The notes under the pieces are model-generated. The model made no database searches, had not been told where the DNA came from, and saw only the letters and a program-made list of their open reading frames with translations. From DASRAU01 sp035638075 (GTDB lineage Bacteria; Acidobacteriota; Polarisedimenticolia; Gp22-AA2): 64,000 nucleotides of DNA. The stretch lies in contig DASRAU010000043.1 in NCBI GenBank assembly GCA_035638075.1, positions 83,345 to 147,344 of the forward strand, given 5' to 3'. Both the position numbers and the translations under genes were made by a program. Of this stretch, positions 35,184 through 45,711 are shown in pieces. Position 1 is the first letter of the stretch. Every line of letters begins with the position of its first letter.

Positions 35184-37589
35184 ATGCTCGTTCGACTCGA
35201 CGATACGACTGAAACCCTGCCCCTCGTCCCCCTGCGGGACGTGGTCGTTTTCCCGTACACCATGATCCCCTTCGTGGTCGGCCGCCGCTCGTCGCTCCTG
35301 GCGGTCGAGCGCGCGCTCCAGGGCGACAAGCGCATCTTCCTGGCGACCCAGCGCGACGCGAAGATCGACGATCCCAAGCCGGACGAGATCAACGTCATCG
35401 GCACCGTCGCGAACATCGTCCAGAGCCTGAAGCTGCCGAACGGCAACATCAAGCTGCTGGTCGAGGGGACCTCGCGCGGCCGCTGCCAGCGGCTGGAGAG
35501 CCAGGACGGCTGTCTCATCGCGACGCTCACGCTGATCGACCTGAAGGCGGAGCTGACGCCCGACGTCGAGACGCAGATGGGGAAGGTGGTCTCGCTGTTC
35601 GAGAAGTACGTGAAGCTGTCCCCGAACATGCCGTACGAGACGATGATCTCGACGATCCGGGTTTCCGAGCCGGGGCGCCTCACCGACACCATCGCGGCCC
35701 ACCTCCAGGTCGAGGTCGAGGCGAAGCAGAGCCTGCTCGAGGTGTTCAACCCGGTCGAGCGGCTGAACCTGCTCTCGGGCATCCTCGACGCGGAGATCGA
35801 GAAGCTGCGCGTCGACCGCCGCATCCATCAGCGCGTCAAGAAGCAGATGGAGAAGGCGCAGAAGGAGTACTACCTCAACGAGAAGATGAAGGCGATCCAG
35901 CAGGAGCTGGGCCGCAAGGACGACAAGCTCAACGAGGTGGAAGAGCTCAAGCAGCGCATCCAGGCCGCCAAGATGCCGAAGGAAGCCCTGGAGAAGGCGA
36001 TGCAGGAGCTGAAGCGCCTCGAGGTCATGCCGCCGGTCAGCGCCGAGGCCACGGTGTCACGCAACTACCTCGACTGGCTGCTGTCGGTGCCGTGGCACAA
36101 GCGCTCCAAGGAGATCAAGGATCTCGACTTCGCCGAGAAGGTCCTCAACGAGGATCACCACGGCCTCGAGAAGGTGAAGGAGCGCATCCTCGAGTTCCTG
36201 GCCGTCCGCCGGCTCGTCGGCAACAAGCACATGCGCGGGTCGATTCTCTGCCTCGTGGGCCCGCCGGGCGTCGGCAAGACCTCGCTGGCCCAGTCGATCG
36301 CCAAGGCCACCGGCCGCAAGTTCGTGCGCGTGTCGCTCGGCGGCGTGCGCGACGAGGCGGAGATCCGCGGGCACCGCCGCACCTACATCGGCGCCTTCCC
36401 CGGGCAGATCCTGCAGATGATGAAGAAGGCCGGCACCAAGAACCCGGTCTTCCTGCTCGACGAGGTGGACAAGATGAGCATGGACTTCCGGGGCGACCCG
36501 TCGTCCGCGCTCCTCGAGGTCCTCGACCCCGAGCAGAACGGCACCTTCCTCGATCACTACCTCGACACTGAGTTCGACCTCAGCCAGGTGATGTTCATCT
36601 GCACCGCCAACGTGCTGCACCCGATCCCGCCGGCCCTGAAGGACCGGATGGAGGTGCTGCGGCTGGCCGGCTACACGCTGCTCGAGAAGGAGGCGATCGC
36701 CCGCCGCTTCCTCATCCCGAAGCAGCTCAAGGCGCACGGGCTCGATCCGGCGAAGTTCCAGGTCGAGGACGCGGCGCTCAAAGACGCCATCGAGAAGTAC
36801 ACGCGCGAGGCGGGGGTGCGCAATCTCGAGCGCGAGCTGGCCTCGGTGTGCCGCAAGCTGGCGCGGCGCGTCGTGCGCGAAGGCGCGGAGTTCACCTTCA
36901 CCGTGAAGTCCGAGCACCTGAGCGACTTCCTCGGCATCCCCCGGTACCGCCCGACGACGAGCGACAAGCTGCCGGAGATCGGCGTCGCGACCGGGCTGGC
37001 CTGGACCGAGGTGGGCGGGGAGATCCTCCTCACCGAGGCGACCCTCATGAAGGGTCGCGGCAAGCTCACGCTGACCGGCAAGCTCGGCGATGTCATGCAG
37101 GAGTCGGCGCAGGCGGCGATGTCGTACGTCCGATCGCGCGCCCAGGCGCTCGGCATCGACGAGGACTTCAACCGCAAGTTCGACATCCACGTGCACGTTC
37201 CGGAGGGCGCGATCCCCAAGGACGGCCCCTCCGCCGGCATCACCATGGCGACCGCCCTCGCGTCGCTCCTGACCAGGACGCCGGTGCGCGGCGACGTGGC
37301 GATGACCGGAGAGATCACCCTGCGCGGCAAGGTGCTGCCGATCGGCGGAGTGAAGGAGAAGGTCCTCGCGGCGCACCGCCTCGGCGTGCGCACGATCATC
37401 CTGCCGCGCGACAACGAGAAGGACCTGGCCGACGTTCCCGACGACGTGCAGAAGTCGTTGGAGTTCCGCCTCGTGGAGACGATGGACGACGTGCTCCAGA
37501 TCGCCCTGGAGCGCGAGCCCGCCACAAAGGTGGACAAGGACTACAATAAGGACCTCGACAAGGGCCTTCCCGGCTCGGTCACGCACTGA
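35184..37589 (+). CDS. lon: ATP-dependent Lon protease
   Basis: An 801-residue hexameric AAA+ serine protease. Lon N-domain from LPLVPLRDVVVFPYTMIPF, a coiled region (KKQMEKAQKEYYLNEKMKAIQQ), Walker A GPPGVGKT, Walker B FLLDEVDKM, and the proteolytic domain with the Ser/Lys dyad in KDGPSAGIT and GGVKEKVLAAHR. The ATG at 35184 matches the family N-terminus; a longer frame overlaps clpX. No Shine-Dalgarno sequence precedes it, so translation may depend on coupling with clpX (17-base gap). Confidence 0.97.
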   Translation: MLVRLDDTTETLPLVPLRDVVVFPYTMIPFVVGRRSSLLAVERALQGDKRIFLATQRDAKIDDPKPDEINVIGTVANIVQSLKLPNGNIKLLVEGTSRGRCQRLESQDGCLIATLTLIDLKAELTPDVETQMGKVVSLFEKYVKLSPNMPYETMISTIRVSEPGRLTDTIAAHLQVEVEAKQSLLEVFNPVERLNLLSGILDAEIEKLRVDRRIHQRVKKQMEKAQKEYYLNEKMKAIQQELGRKDDKLNEVEELKQRIQAAKMPKEALEKAMQELKRLEVMPPVSAEATVSRNYLDWLLSVPWHKRSKEIKDLDFAEKVLNEDHHGLEKVKERILEFLAVRRLVGNKHMRGSILCLVGPPGVGKTSLAQSIAKATGRKFVRVSLGGVRDEAEIRGHRRTYIGAFPGQILQMMKKAGTKNPVFLLDEVDKMSMDFRGDPSSALLEVLDPEQNGTFLDHYLDTEFDLSQVMFICTANVLHPIPPALKDRMEVLRLAGYTLLEKEAIARRFLIPKQLKAHGLDPAKFQVEDAALKDAIEKYTREAGVRNLERELASVCRKLARRVVREGAEFTFTVKSEHLSDFLGIPRYRPTTSDKLPEIGVATGLAWTEVGGEILLTEATLMKGRGKLTLTGKLGDVMQESAQAAMSYVRSRAQALGIDEDFNRKFDIHVHVPEGAIPKDGPSAGITMATALASLLTRTPVRGDVAMTGEITLRGKVLPIGGVKEKVLAAHRLGVRTIILPRDNEKDLADVPDDVQKSLEFRLVETMDDVLQIALEREPATKVDKDYNKDLDKGLPGSVTH

Positions 37590-37601
37590 TTTCCAGTTGA
37601 C

Positions 37602-37624
37602 GCGGGCGCGGCCGTCGCGCCCGC
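37602..37624 (+). terminator. Terminator hairpin after lon
   Basis: GCGGGCGCG, loop GCCGT, CGCGCCCGC: a perfect 9-bp stem followed by CTTTCCC, 12 bases after the lon stop. Confidence 0.55.
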
Positions 37625-37650
37625 CTTTCCCAGGGACGACGAAGCTGTTC

Positions 37651-37674
37651 GCGGGCGCCGAATCCGGCGCCCGC
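37651..37674 (+). terminator. Second hairpin in the lon-engB gap
   Basis: GCGGGCGCC, loop GAATCC, GGCGCCCGC: another perfect 9-bp stem, 24 bases before the engB ATG. It could be a second terminator or a 5' leader structure of engB. Confidence 0.4.
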
Positions 37675-37697
37675 CGGCCCGTCCGCTTTTCCGAACC

Positions 37698-38352
37698 ATG
37701 CTGATCCGAGAGACCGAACACTTCGCCGCCGCCTCGACGCCGGATCAATTCCCGCGCGACCAGGCCCCCCAGATCGCCTTCATGGGCCGCTCCAACGTCG
37801 GCAAGTCGAGCCTGATCAACCGGCTGCTCGGCACGCGCGGCCTGGCGCGGACGAGCAAGACGCCGGGGCGGACGCGCGCCATCCACTTCTACCGGGTCAA
37901 TCGGAACGTGCACTTCGTCGATCTGCCTGGCTACGGATACGCCCGGGTCCCCAGGCCGATGCGCGAGGAGTGGAAGGGACTCGTCGAGTCCTACCTGATT
38001 GGGCGTCCGGGCCCTGACCTGTGCGTGCTCCTGGTCGATGCCCGCCATCCGCCGACCGCGCTCGATCACGAGCTGTGGGACTGGCTCGCGGCCGCCGGCC
38101 GACGCGCCCAGATCGTCCTGACGAAGATCGACAAGCTGCCGCGCGGCCGATGGAGCGCCGTGGGGAGCGCCGCCGCGGCGGCTTTCCGTCCCGCGCCGCC
38201 GTCCGCGCCGATCCCCGTCTCGGCGGTGACCGGGGATGGAATTCCGGCCCTCTGGCGTATACTCGACGACGCCTGCGACCAAGCACGCGTCATTTCCCCT
38301 CGTTCGGAGCCCCGACAGTCCCCACACCCCCCACAAGGAGAAGGACACCACC

Positions 38353-38378
<26 letters not shown>
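37698..38378 (+). CDS. engB: Ribosome-biogenesis GTPase EngB (YsxC/YihA)
   Basis: A 226-residue GTPase needed for large ribosomal subunit assembly. G1 GRSNVGKSSL, switch region TSKTPGRTRAIHFY, G3 DLPGYGYARV, G4 TKID, G5 VSAVTGDG. The core ends at about residue 195; the last 30 residues (His/Pro/Arg-rich) run 26 bases into rho and look like read-through of the rho leader rather than a conserved domain. No strong Shine-Dalgarno sequence precedes the ATG. Confidence 0.95.
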
Positions 38379-39825
<1,447 letters not shown>

Positions 39826-39837
39826 CCGACTCAGGCC

Positions 39838-39858
39838 CCCGGCCGCCGGGCGGCCGGG
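39838..39858 (+). terminator. GC-rich hairpin after rho
   Basis: CCCGGCCGCC-G-GGCGGCCGGG, a 10-bp inverted repeat 12 bases after the rho stop; no T-run. Confidence 0.4.
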
Positions 39859-39889
39859 CGAGGCCTCCCGTGATGTCCCGGCCCGCCCC

Positions 39890-39919
39890 TTGTGAGGGAG
39901 GGCCGACGGCCCCTATAAT
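39890..39919 (+). promoter_or_regulatory. Promoter of rpmE-prfA-prmC
   Basis: TTGTGA (39890-39895), 18-base spacer, and a perfect TATAAT (39914-39919), 66 bases before the rpmE ATG. Confidence 0.6.
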
Positions 39920-39985
39920 GGCCGGTCCATTGAGCCAGGATTGGAAGCGAAGCGAGGGACCCCCGTCCCCGGGAGCGATGTCGTC

Positions 39986-40306
39986 ATGAAGAGCGGGATT
40001 CACCCCAAGTACCACGTGGTCACGGTCACCTGCGCCTGCGGGGAGACCTTCCAGACGCGCTCGACCAACCCCGAACTGCGGCTCGAGATCTGCTCCAAGT
40101 GCCACCCGTTCTTCACCGGGAAGCAGAAGCTGATCGACTCGGCCGGCCGCGTCGAGCGCTTCGAGAAGCGCTACAAAGCTACGGTTGCCGCCGCGGCGCC
40201 GGCGCCGGCGCAGGCCGCCAAGGTGAGCCGCTCCGCGAGCCGCATCGGCGCCACGCGTCCGAAGGCCGAGAAGAAGCCGCGGAAGGGGACCACCGCCGGC
40301 GCCTGA
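39986..40306 (+). CDS. rpmE: 50S ribosomal protein L31
   Basis: A 106-residue zinc-type L31: MKSGIHPKYHVVTVTCACGETFQTRST, then ICSKCHPFFTGKQKLIDSAGRVERF, with four Cys for zinc. The core is about 68 residues; a further 38-residue Ala/Lys/Pro-rich basic tail is present. The ATG at 39986 is the family start, with GGGAG 10 bases upstream; the longer frame is not conserved-looking. First gene of rpmE-prfA-prmC, a common bacterial order. Confidence 0.95.
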   Translation: MKSGIHPKYHVVTVTCACGETFQTRSTNPELRLEICSKCHPFFTGKQKLIDSAGRVERFEKRYKATVAAAAPAPAQAAKVSRSASRIGATRPKAEKKPRKGTTAGA

Positions 40307-40324
40307 CGCCGGGCGGTCCGCCCT

Positions 40325-41401
40325 ATGGAACTCCGGGAACGGCTGGACACCATCGCGGCCCGGTTCGACTCGCTCGGGGCGCAGATGGCCGATCCGGCCA
40401 TCGTCGGCGATCCGGATCGCTACCGCCAGATCGCCAAGTCCTATTCCGACCTCGAGCACGTCGTCGGGCGCTACCGCGAATACCAGAAGGTCGAGGGGGA
40501 GATCGGCGACGCCCGGGCCCTCGAGAAGGACCCCGACCTGCGCGCCATGGCTCTCGAGGACATCGCCGCCCTCGAGCCGAAGCGCGAGGCGCTCCTCGCC
40601 GAGCTGCGTGAGCTCCTGCTGCCGCGGGACCCGAACGACGAGAAGAACGTCATCCTGGAGATCCGCGCCGGCACCGGCGGGGAGGAGGCGTCGCTCTTCG
40701 CTTCCGAGCTCTTCCGCATGTACAGCCGCTACGCCGAGCGCCGCGGCTGGGTGGTCGAGGTCCTGACCATGAGCACCACCGGCCTCGGCGGCCTCAAGGA
40801 GGTCATCGCCCTCATCAGCGGCAAGCAGGTCTACAGCCGCCTGAAGCACGAGAGCGGCGTGCACCGGGTGCAGCGCGTTCCGGCGACCGAGTCGGCCGGC
40901 CGCATCCACACCTCCACCGCCACGGTGGCGGTGCTCCCCGAGGCGGACGACGTGCAGGTGCAGGTCAACGAGAAGGACCTGCGCATCGACACCTTCTGCG
41001 CCACCGGCCCGGGCGGGCAGGGCGTCAACACCACCTACTCCGCCATCCGCATCACCCACCTGCCGACCGGGCTCGTGGTGCAGTGCCAGGACGAGCGCTC
41101 GCAGCACAAGAACAAGGCGCGCGCCATGAAGGTGCTGCGCTCCCGGCTGCTCGAGGTCGAGCAGCAGAAGCAGCGCGACGCCATCGCCCAGGACCGCCGC
41201 AGCCAGGTCGGGACCGGCGAGCGCTCGGAGAAGATCCGCACCTACAACTTCCCGCAGAACCGCGTGACCGACCATCGCGTCAACGTCACCCTGCACCGCC
41301 TGCCCGAGCTGATGGACGGCGCGCTCGATCCGCTGGTCGAGCCGATCGTCGCCCACTACCAGGCCGAGCGCCTCAAGGAAGAGGTCAGCGCCGGGGCGTG
41401 A
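40325..41401 (+). CDS. prfA: Peptide chain release factor 1
   Basis: A 358-residue protein that recognises UAA/UAG and releases the nascent chain. The GGQ motif is in GPGGQGVNT; the codon-recognition region has the PxT-type tripeptide near RVPATESAGRIHTS. The start follows rpmE by 18 bases. The stop overlaps the GTG start of prmC, the enzyme that methylates the GGQ glutamine. Confidence 0.97.
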   Translation: MELRERLDTIAARFDSLGAQMADPAIVGDPDRYRQIAKSYSDLEHVVGRYREYQKVEGEIGDARALEKDPDLRAMALEDIAALEPKREALLAELRELLLPRDPNDEKNVILEIRAGTGGEEASLFASELFRMYSRYAERRGWVVEVLTMSTTGLGGLKEVIALISGKQVYSRLKHESGVHRVQRVPATESAGRIHTSTATVAVLPEADDVQVQVNEKDLRIDTFCATGPGGQGVNTTYSAIRITHLPTGLVVQCQDERSQHKNKARAMKVLRSRLLEVEQQKQRDAIAQDRRSQVGTGERSEKIRTYNFPQNRVTDHRVNVTLHRLPELMDGALDPLVEPIVAHYQAERLKEEVSAGA

Positions 41402-42303
41402 CCGGCCCGGGTGATTCCGCCCCGGACGCCCTCGCCCGCACCCTGATGGGCGAGGCGGCCCGCCTCCTGAAAGCCTCCGGCGTCCCCGATTCGGACCGCG
41501 ACGCCGAGCTGCTGCTCCTGCACGTGCTCGCAATCGACCGGGCGGCGCTCCATGCGCATCCGCAGCGTCCGGTGTCCGCCGAGACGGCGGCCCGCTACCG
41601 CGACCTCGTGGGGCGGCGCTCCGGGCGCGAGCCGCTGCAGTACCTGACGGGGGTGCAGGAGTTCTGGTCGCTGCCGTTCCGCGTGACACCCGCCGTGCTG
41701 ATTCCGCGTCCGGAAACCGAGGGGATCCTCGAAGCGCTCATGGCGCTGCCGTTGCCGCAGGGGCCCGGCCGCCCGCACATCCTCGACCTGGGGACCGGCT
41801 CCGGGTGCCTTGCCATTGCGGCGGCGCACTCGCTTCCGGAGGCGCGTGTGGTGGCGACGGATGTCTCCACGGAAGCGCTCGAGGTGGCGCGCGACAACGC
41901 CCGGACGCTCGGCGTGGCGGATCGGATCCGTTTCGTCCACGCCGATCTCGGCGATGCGCTCGAGGGACCGTCGCGCTTCGACGTCATCCTGAGCAACCCG
42001 CCGTACATCGCCGAAGCCGATCTGGAGGCGCTCGCCCCCGAGGTGCGCGATCACGAGCCGCGGGTCGCGCTCACGCCGGGGCCGGATGCGCTCGCGGCGC
42101 ACCGCCGCATCCTCGACCTCGCCGGCGAGCTCCTCGACCCGGCCGGCTGGCTTCTCGTCGAGATCGGCGCCGGACAGGCGGAGTCGATCCGCGCCCTCTG
42201 CGCCGCGCAGGTTCGGCTGCGGCTGGACGCGATCCATCCCGACCTCGCCGGGATCCCCCGCGTCGTCGTGGCGCAGGCCGGAGCGGCAGGGGACGGGTGG
42301 TAG
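41398..42303 (+). CDS. prmC: Release factor glutamine methyltransferase
   Basis: A 301-residue SAM-dependent enzyme. N-terminal helical domain (AARLLKASGVPDSDRDAELLLLHVL), SAM motif ILDLGTGSGCLAIAAA, catalytic NPPY in ILSNPPYIAEADL, and RPETE. GTG 41398 overlaps the prfA stop (GTGA); ATG 41446 is a shorter alternative. Substrates are the GGQ glutamines of RF1 and RF2. Confidence 0.95.
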   Translation: MTGPGDSAPDALARTLMGEAARLLKASGVPDSDRDAELLLLHVLAIDRAALHAHPQRPVSAETAARYRDLVGRRSGREPLQYLTGVQEFWSLPFRVTPAVLIPRPETEGILEALMALPLPQGPGRPHILDLGTGSGCLAIAAAHSLPEARVVATDVSTEALEVARDNARTLGVADRIRFVHADLGDALEGPSRFDVILSNPPYIAEADLEALAPEVRDHEPRVALTPGPDALAAHRRILDLAGELLDPAGWLLVEIGAGQAESIRALCAAQVRLRLDAIHPDLAGIPRVVVAQAGAAGDGW

Positions 42304-42306
42304 ACT
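42301..42306 (+). promoter_or_regulatory. Candidate -10 box for leaderless moeA
   Basis: TGGTAGACT (extended -10) overlaps the prmC stop; seven G/C bases separate it from the moeA ATG at 42314. No Shine-Dalgarno sequence is present. Confidence 0.35.
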
Positions 42307-42313
42307 CGCGCGC

Positions 42314-43540
42314 ATGCCGGAGATGATCGCGGTCGAGCGTGCGCTTGCCCTCGTCCTCGAGGCGGCGCAGCCGCTCCCTGCGATCGCCGTCGATCTCGAC
42401 GAAGCCGCCGGACGCATCCTGCTCGAGGAGATCCGCGCCGATCGCGACCAGCCCGCCTGGGACAAGGCTCTGATGGACGGCTTCGCGGTGATGGCGGCGG
42501 GCGTCACCGATGGCCGGGACCTTCTCGTGGCTTCGACGATCGCCGCCGGCGCGGATCCGGCGACCCTGAATCCCCTGCGGCCCGGCGAGACCGCCCGCAT
42601 CATGACCGGCGCCCCGCTCCCTCCCGGAGCCGACGCCGTCGTCCCGGTGGAGCAGAGTCACGAAGGCGCCGCGACGGATCGGGTCCGTTTCGAGGGCGCC
42701 GTCCGCCCCGGGGATCATCTCGCCCGGCGGGGTGACGACGTGCGCGCCGGGACGACGCTTCTCGACCGGGGGGACCTCCTGGGCCCGGCGGAGATCGGCA
42801 CGCTCGCCGCGTGCGGCCGCACGCGCGTCCAGGTCGGCGCCAGGCCGCGCGTCTCCATCCTCGCCACCGGGGACGAGCTGGTGCCCGCGGATCGGACGCC
42901 CGGGGACGGGCGCCTGCGGAACAGCAACGGCCCGATGCTCCGGGCGCTGGCCCGGCGCGCCGGCGCCGAGGCGCGCGACCTCGGCATCGCCCGGGACGAC
43001 CCGCAGGCGCTGCGCGAGGCGATCGAATCGGGCCTCGACGCGGACGCCCTGGTGCTCTCGGGCGGCGTGTCGATGGGGCTCTACGACCTGGTCGGCGGCG
43101 TCCTGCGCGAAGCGGGGGCGGAGATCCTCTTCGAGCGCGTGGCCATCCGCCCCGGCAAGCCTTTCACCTTCGCGCGCCGCGGCGCGACGCTCGTCTTCGG
43201 CTGCCCGGGGAACCCGGTGTCGTCCTACGTCATCTTCCAGCTGTTCGTGCGCCCGGCGCTGCGGCGGCTCGCCTCGCACCCGCGCCCCGAATGGGAGGCG
43301 GTTCCGGCGCGCCTGGCGGCCAAGGTCCGGCAGCGCCCGGGCCGGGAAGGTTACGCGCAGGTCCGCGCGCGTTTCAAAGACGGGCGGGTCGAAGCCGATC
43401 CGGTGCCGACGACGGGCTCGGCCGACCTCGTCGCGTGCGCGCGCGGGAACGCCCTCGCGGTCCTCGCCGAGGGCGTGGCGGAGTTCCCCGCGGGCAGCGA
43501 GGTGCCGGTGATTCTCCTCGACGATCACGCCGACCGATGA
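42314..43540 (+). CDS. moeA: Molybdopterin molybdenumtransferase
   Basis: A 408-residue enzyme that inserts molybdate into adenylated molybdopterin. Features: LDEAAGRILLEEIRADRDQPAWDKALMDGFAV, MTGAPLPPGADAVVPVE, ILATGDEL, SNGPML, LSGGVSMGLYD, and FGCPGNPVSS. A single copy with no other moa/mob genes nearby. The stop overlaps the ATG of the following sulfatase-fold gene (ATGA), although the two have no evident link. Confidence 0.95.
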   Translation: MPEMIAVERALALVLEAAQPLPAIAVDLDEAAGRILLEEIRADRDQPAWDKALMDGFAVMAAGVTDGRDLLVASTIAAGADPATLNPLRPGETARIMTGAPLPPGADAVVPVEQSHEGAATDRVRFEGAVRPGDHLARRGDDVRAGTTLLDRGDLLGPAEIGTLAACGRTRVQVGARPRVSILATGDELVPADRTPGDGRLRNSNGPMLRALARRAGAEARDLGIARDDPQALREAIESGLDADALVLSGGVSMGLYDLVGGVLREAGAEILFERVAIRPGKPFTFARRGATLVFGCPGNPVSSYVIFQLFVRPALRRLASHPRPEWEAVPARLAAKVRQRPGREGYAQVRARFKDGRVEADPVPTTGSADLVACARGNALAVLAEGVAEFPAGSEVPVILLDDHADR

Positions 43541-45711
43541 GCCCCGTGCCGCGCGCCCGCGCCGCGTTCCTGCTCGGCTGGCTCGCGCTCCTCGCGGTCG
43601 CGGCCCTGTTCGGGGCCCTCGCCTGGAGGCTGACGCCGCTCGAGGGCTCGACGCTGAAGCGCACCCGGCGTGTCGAGAGCGGCCACATCCCGGAGGACGC
43701 CAGCCTCGTCCTCATCAGCATCGACGGCCTGCGGGTCAACCGCCTCGGCTCGTATGGCGACGCGCCCCTGTCGCCGACGCCGCACCTCGACCGGCTGGCG
43801 GCGGAGGGCTTCCGCTTCGAGCAGGCGACGACCCCGGTGCCGGAGACTTTCCCGGCGCACTGCGCCCTGATGACCGGCGCCTCGCCCGTCGGCCGCCCCT
43901 CCCTGCTGCGGCCGGGCGCGGCCCTTCCTTCCGAGACCACGACGCTCGCCGAGATCCTGCGCGCTTCCGGTTACCAGACCGCCGCATTCGTGGGCACGTC
44001 GGCGGTCGGCCGGGCCAGCGGACTGGCGCGCGGCTTCGATCGGTTCGACGAGCCGCGCGCAGGCGAAAGGCCGGCGACGGTGCGCTGGCTCGCCGAGCGG
44101 CCGTCCGACGACGTCCTCGACGCGGCGCGCGCCTGGCTCGACGATCACTTCCGCTCCCGCTTCTTCCTGTGGGTGCAGCTCGCCGATCCGGCGCCGCCGC
44201 ATCCGCCCGATCCGCCCCGCACCCTGCGGCATCGCGAGCCGTACGACGCCGAGGTCGAGAGCGCCGATGCCGGCATCGGGCGCCTTCTTCAGCGGCTCGC
44301 GTCGCTCGGCGTGGACGGGCGCACCATCGTCGCCGTGGTCTCGAGCCACGGCGCGGGGCTCGGCGAGCACGGCGAAGCGGGAAGCGGCGTCGGCCTGTAC
44401 GACGCCACGCTGCGCGTGCCGATGCTGCTGCGCGTGCCCGGGCTCACGGTGCGCGATCGCTCCATCCCGGAGCCGGTCCGCCTGTTCGACCTGGCCCCGA
44501 CTCTGCTGGATCTCCTGAAGCTCGCGGCGCCGCGGCCGATGGAGGGGACGAGCCTCACGGCGCTGCTCGACCCGGAGGGGACCTTGCCGCCGCTGCCGGC
44601 GCGATCCGAGGCGGTCCTGGCGTCGAACTGGCTCGGCGCTCCGGGGCGCGTGGCGGTGCGCGCCTCCGGCTTCAAGCTCATCCGCGGCAGCGCGCTCGAG
44701 CTGTACGACCTGCGCCGCGATCCCGGCGAGACGCGCAACCTGGCTCCGGTGCAGAACGAGCGGGTCGCCGAGATGAAGCGGCTGTGGCCCGAGGGGTTCG
44801 ACGGCCGGTCCGCCGTTCCGGGCGGAGGGTTTGCGTCCCCCGATCCCTCGCGCGACATCCCGCCGGGGGGCACGGCGCTCCTCGAGGATGCCTTCGCCGC
44901 CCTGCGCGGGGGCGAGACGGCGCGCGCCTGGCGGGCCCTCGAAGACCTGCGGGTGATGCTGGCGCGCGGCGCGGATCGGCCGGTGCCGGTCGGCCTGCTC
45001 GCGCTCGAGGGCGGAGCGCTGCGGCTGCAGGGGCAGGTGCGCCCGGCGCTGGCGCTGTACGAGACCGCGCTCGGCGCGCTGGGGTCTCCCGAAAAACCGG
45101 TGATGGTCGCGGCCGGAGCGAAGACGAACGGATCGGCGGCGACCGGCGCCGGGGCGCACGGACCCGGCGCGAACGGCGACGCCACGAAGGGACCGGCCGC
45201 CACCGTGCCGTCCGGATCGGAGGCCGAGCGGGCCGACCCGCTGCGCGGGCTCGTCCTGGCGGAGATCGGCGCCTGCCGGCGGCTCCTCGGCGATCGGGAC
45301 GGGGCCGTCGAGGCCTACCGCGAAGCGGCGGCCGCGCGGCCGGACGACGTGGACGACCGCCTGGCGCTGGCGGAGGCGCTGCTCGACGCCGGCCGCACCG
45401 ACCAAGCGATCGACGAGCTGCGCGCTTCGCTCAGCCGCGCGCCGGGAGAGCCGGATCTGCTGGCGGGACTCGGGCGGGCGCAGGTGGCCGCGGGGCAGGC
45501 GGACGCGGCGCTCCAGTCGCTGCAGGACGCCATCCGCGCCGCGCCGTGGCTGCACCGGCCGTGGCTCGATCTCGGAGGCGCCTACGAGGCGCTCGGCCGC
45601 GTGGACGAGGCGCGCCGCGCCTACCAGGACGTGCAGGCGCGGACCGACCCGGACGATCCCCTGCACCAGCAGGCGGCGGAGCGGGAGCGCGCGCTGCGAT
45701 CTCGTTCCTGA
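43537..45711 (+). CDS. Membrane-anchored sulfatase-fold protein with TPR tail
   Basis: A 724-residue protein. One N-terminal transmembrane helix (about 10-30), an alkaline-phosphatase-superfamily domain (about 45-430: LVLISIDGLRVNRLGSYG, nucleophile-region PETFPAHCALMTG, LYDLRRDPGETRNLAP) and a C-terminal TPR region (about 450-715) with a Gly/Ala/Asn-rich insert near 530. The sulfatase Cys is absent and Thr occupies the nucleophile area, as in phosphodiesterases. The usual metal-binding SDHGE motif reads SSHGAGLGEHG, so an Asp ligand is lost; the domain may be weakly active or inactive. The last 281 bases overlap the opposite-strand SPFH fusion gene. Confidence 0.82.
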   Translation: MSPVPRARAAFLLGWLALLAVAALFGALAWRLTPLEGSTLKRTRRVESGHIPEDASLVLISIDGLRVNRLGSYGDAPLSPTPHLDRLAAEGFRFEQATTPVPETFPAHCALMTGASPVGRPSLLRPGAALPSETTTLAEILRASGYQTAAFVGTSAVGRASGLARGFDRFDEPRAGERPATVRWLAERPSDDVLDAARAWLDDHFRSRFFLWVQLADPAPPHPPDPPRTLRHREPYDAEVESADAGIGRLLQRLASLGVDGRTIVAVVSSHGAGLGEHGEAGSGVGLYDATLRVPMLLRVPGLTVRDRSIPEPVRLFDLAPTLLDLLKLAAPRPMEGTSLTALLDPEGTLPPLPARSEAVLASNWLGAPGRVAVRASGFKLIRGSALELYDLRRDPGETRNLAPVQNERVAEMKRLWPEGFDGRSAVPGGGFASPDPSRDIPPGGTALLEDAFAALRGGETARAWRALEDLRVMLARGADRPVPVGLLALEGGALRLQGQVRPALALYETALGALGSPEKPVMVAAGAKTNGSAATGAGAHGPGANGDATKGPAATVPSGSEAERADPLRGLVLAEIGACRRLLGDRDGAVEAYREAAAARPDDVDDRLALAEALLDAGRTDQAIDELRASLSRAPGEPDLLAGLGRAQVAAGQADAALQSLQDAIRAAPWLHRPWLDLGGAYEALGRVDEARRAYQDVQARTDPDDPLHQQAAERERALRSRS

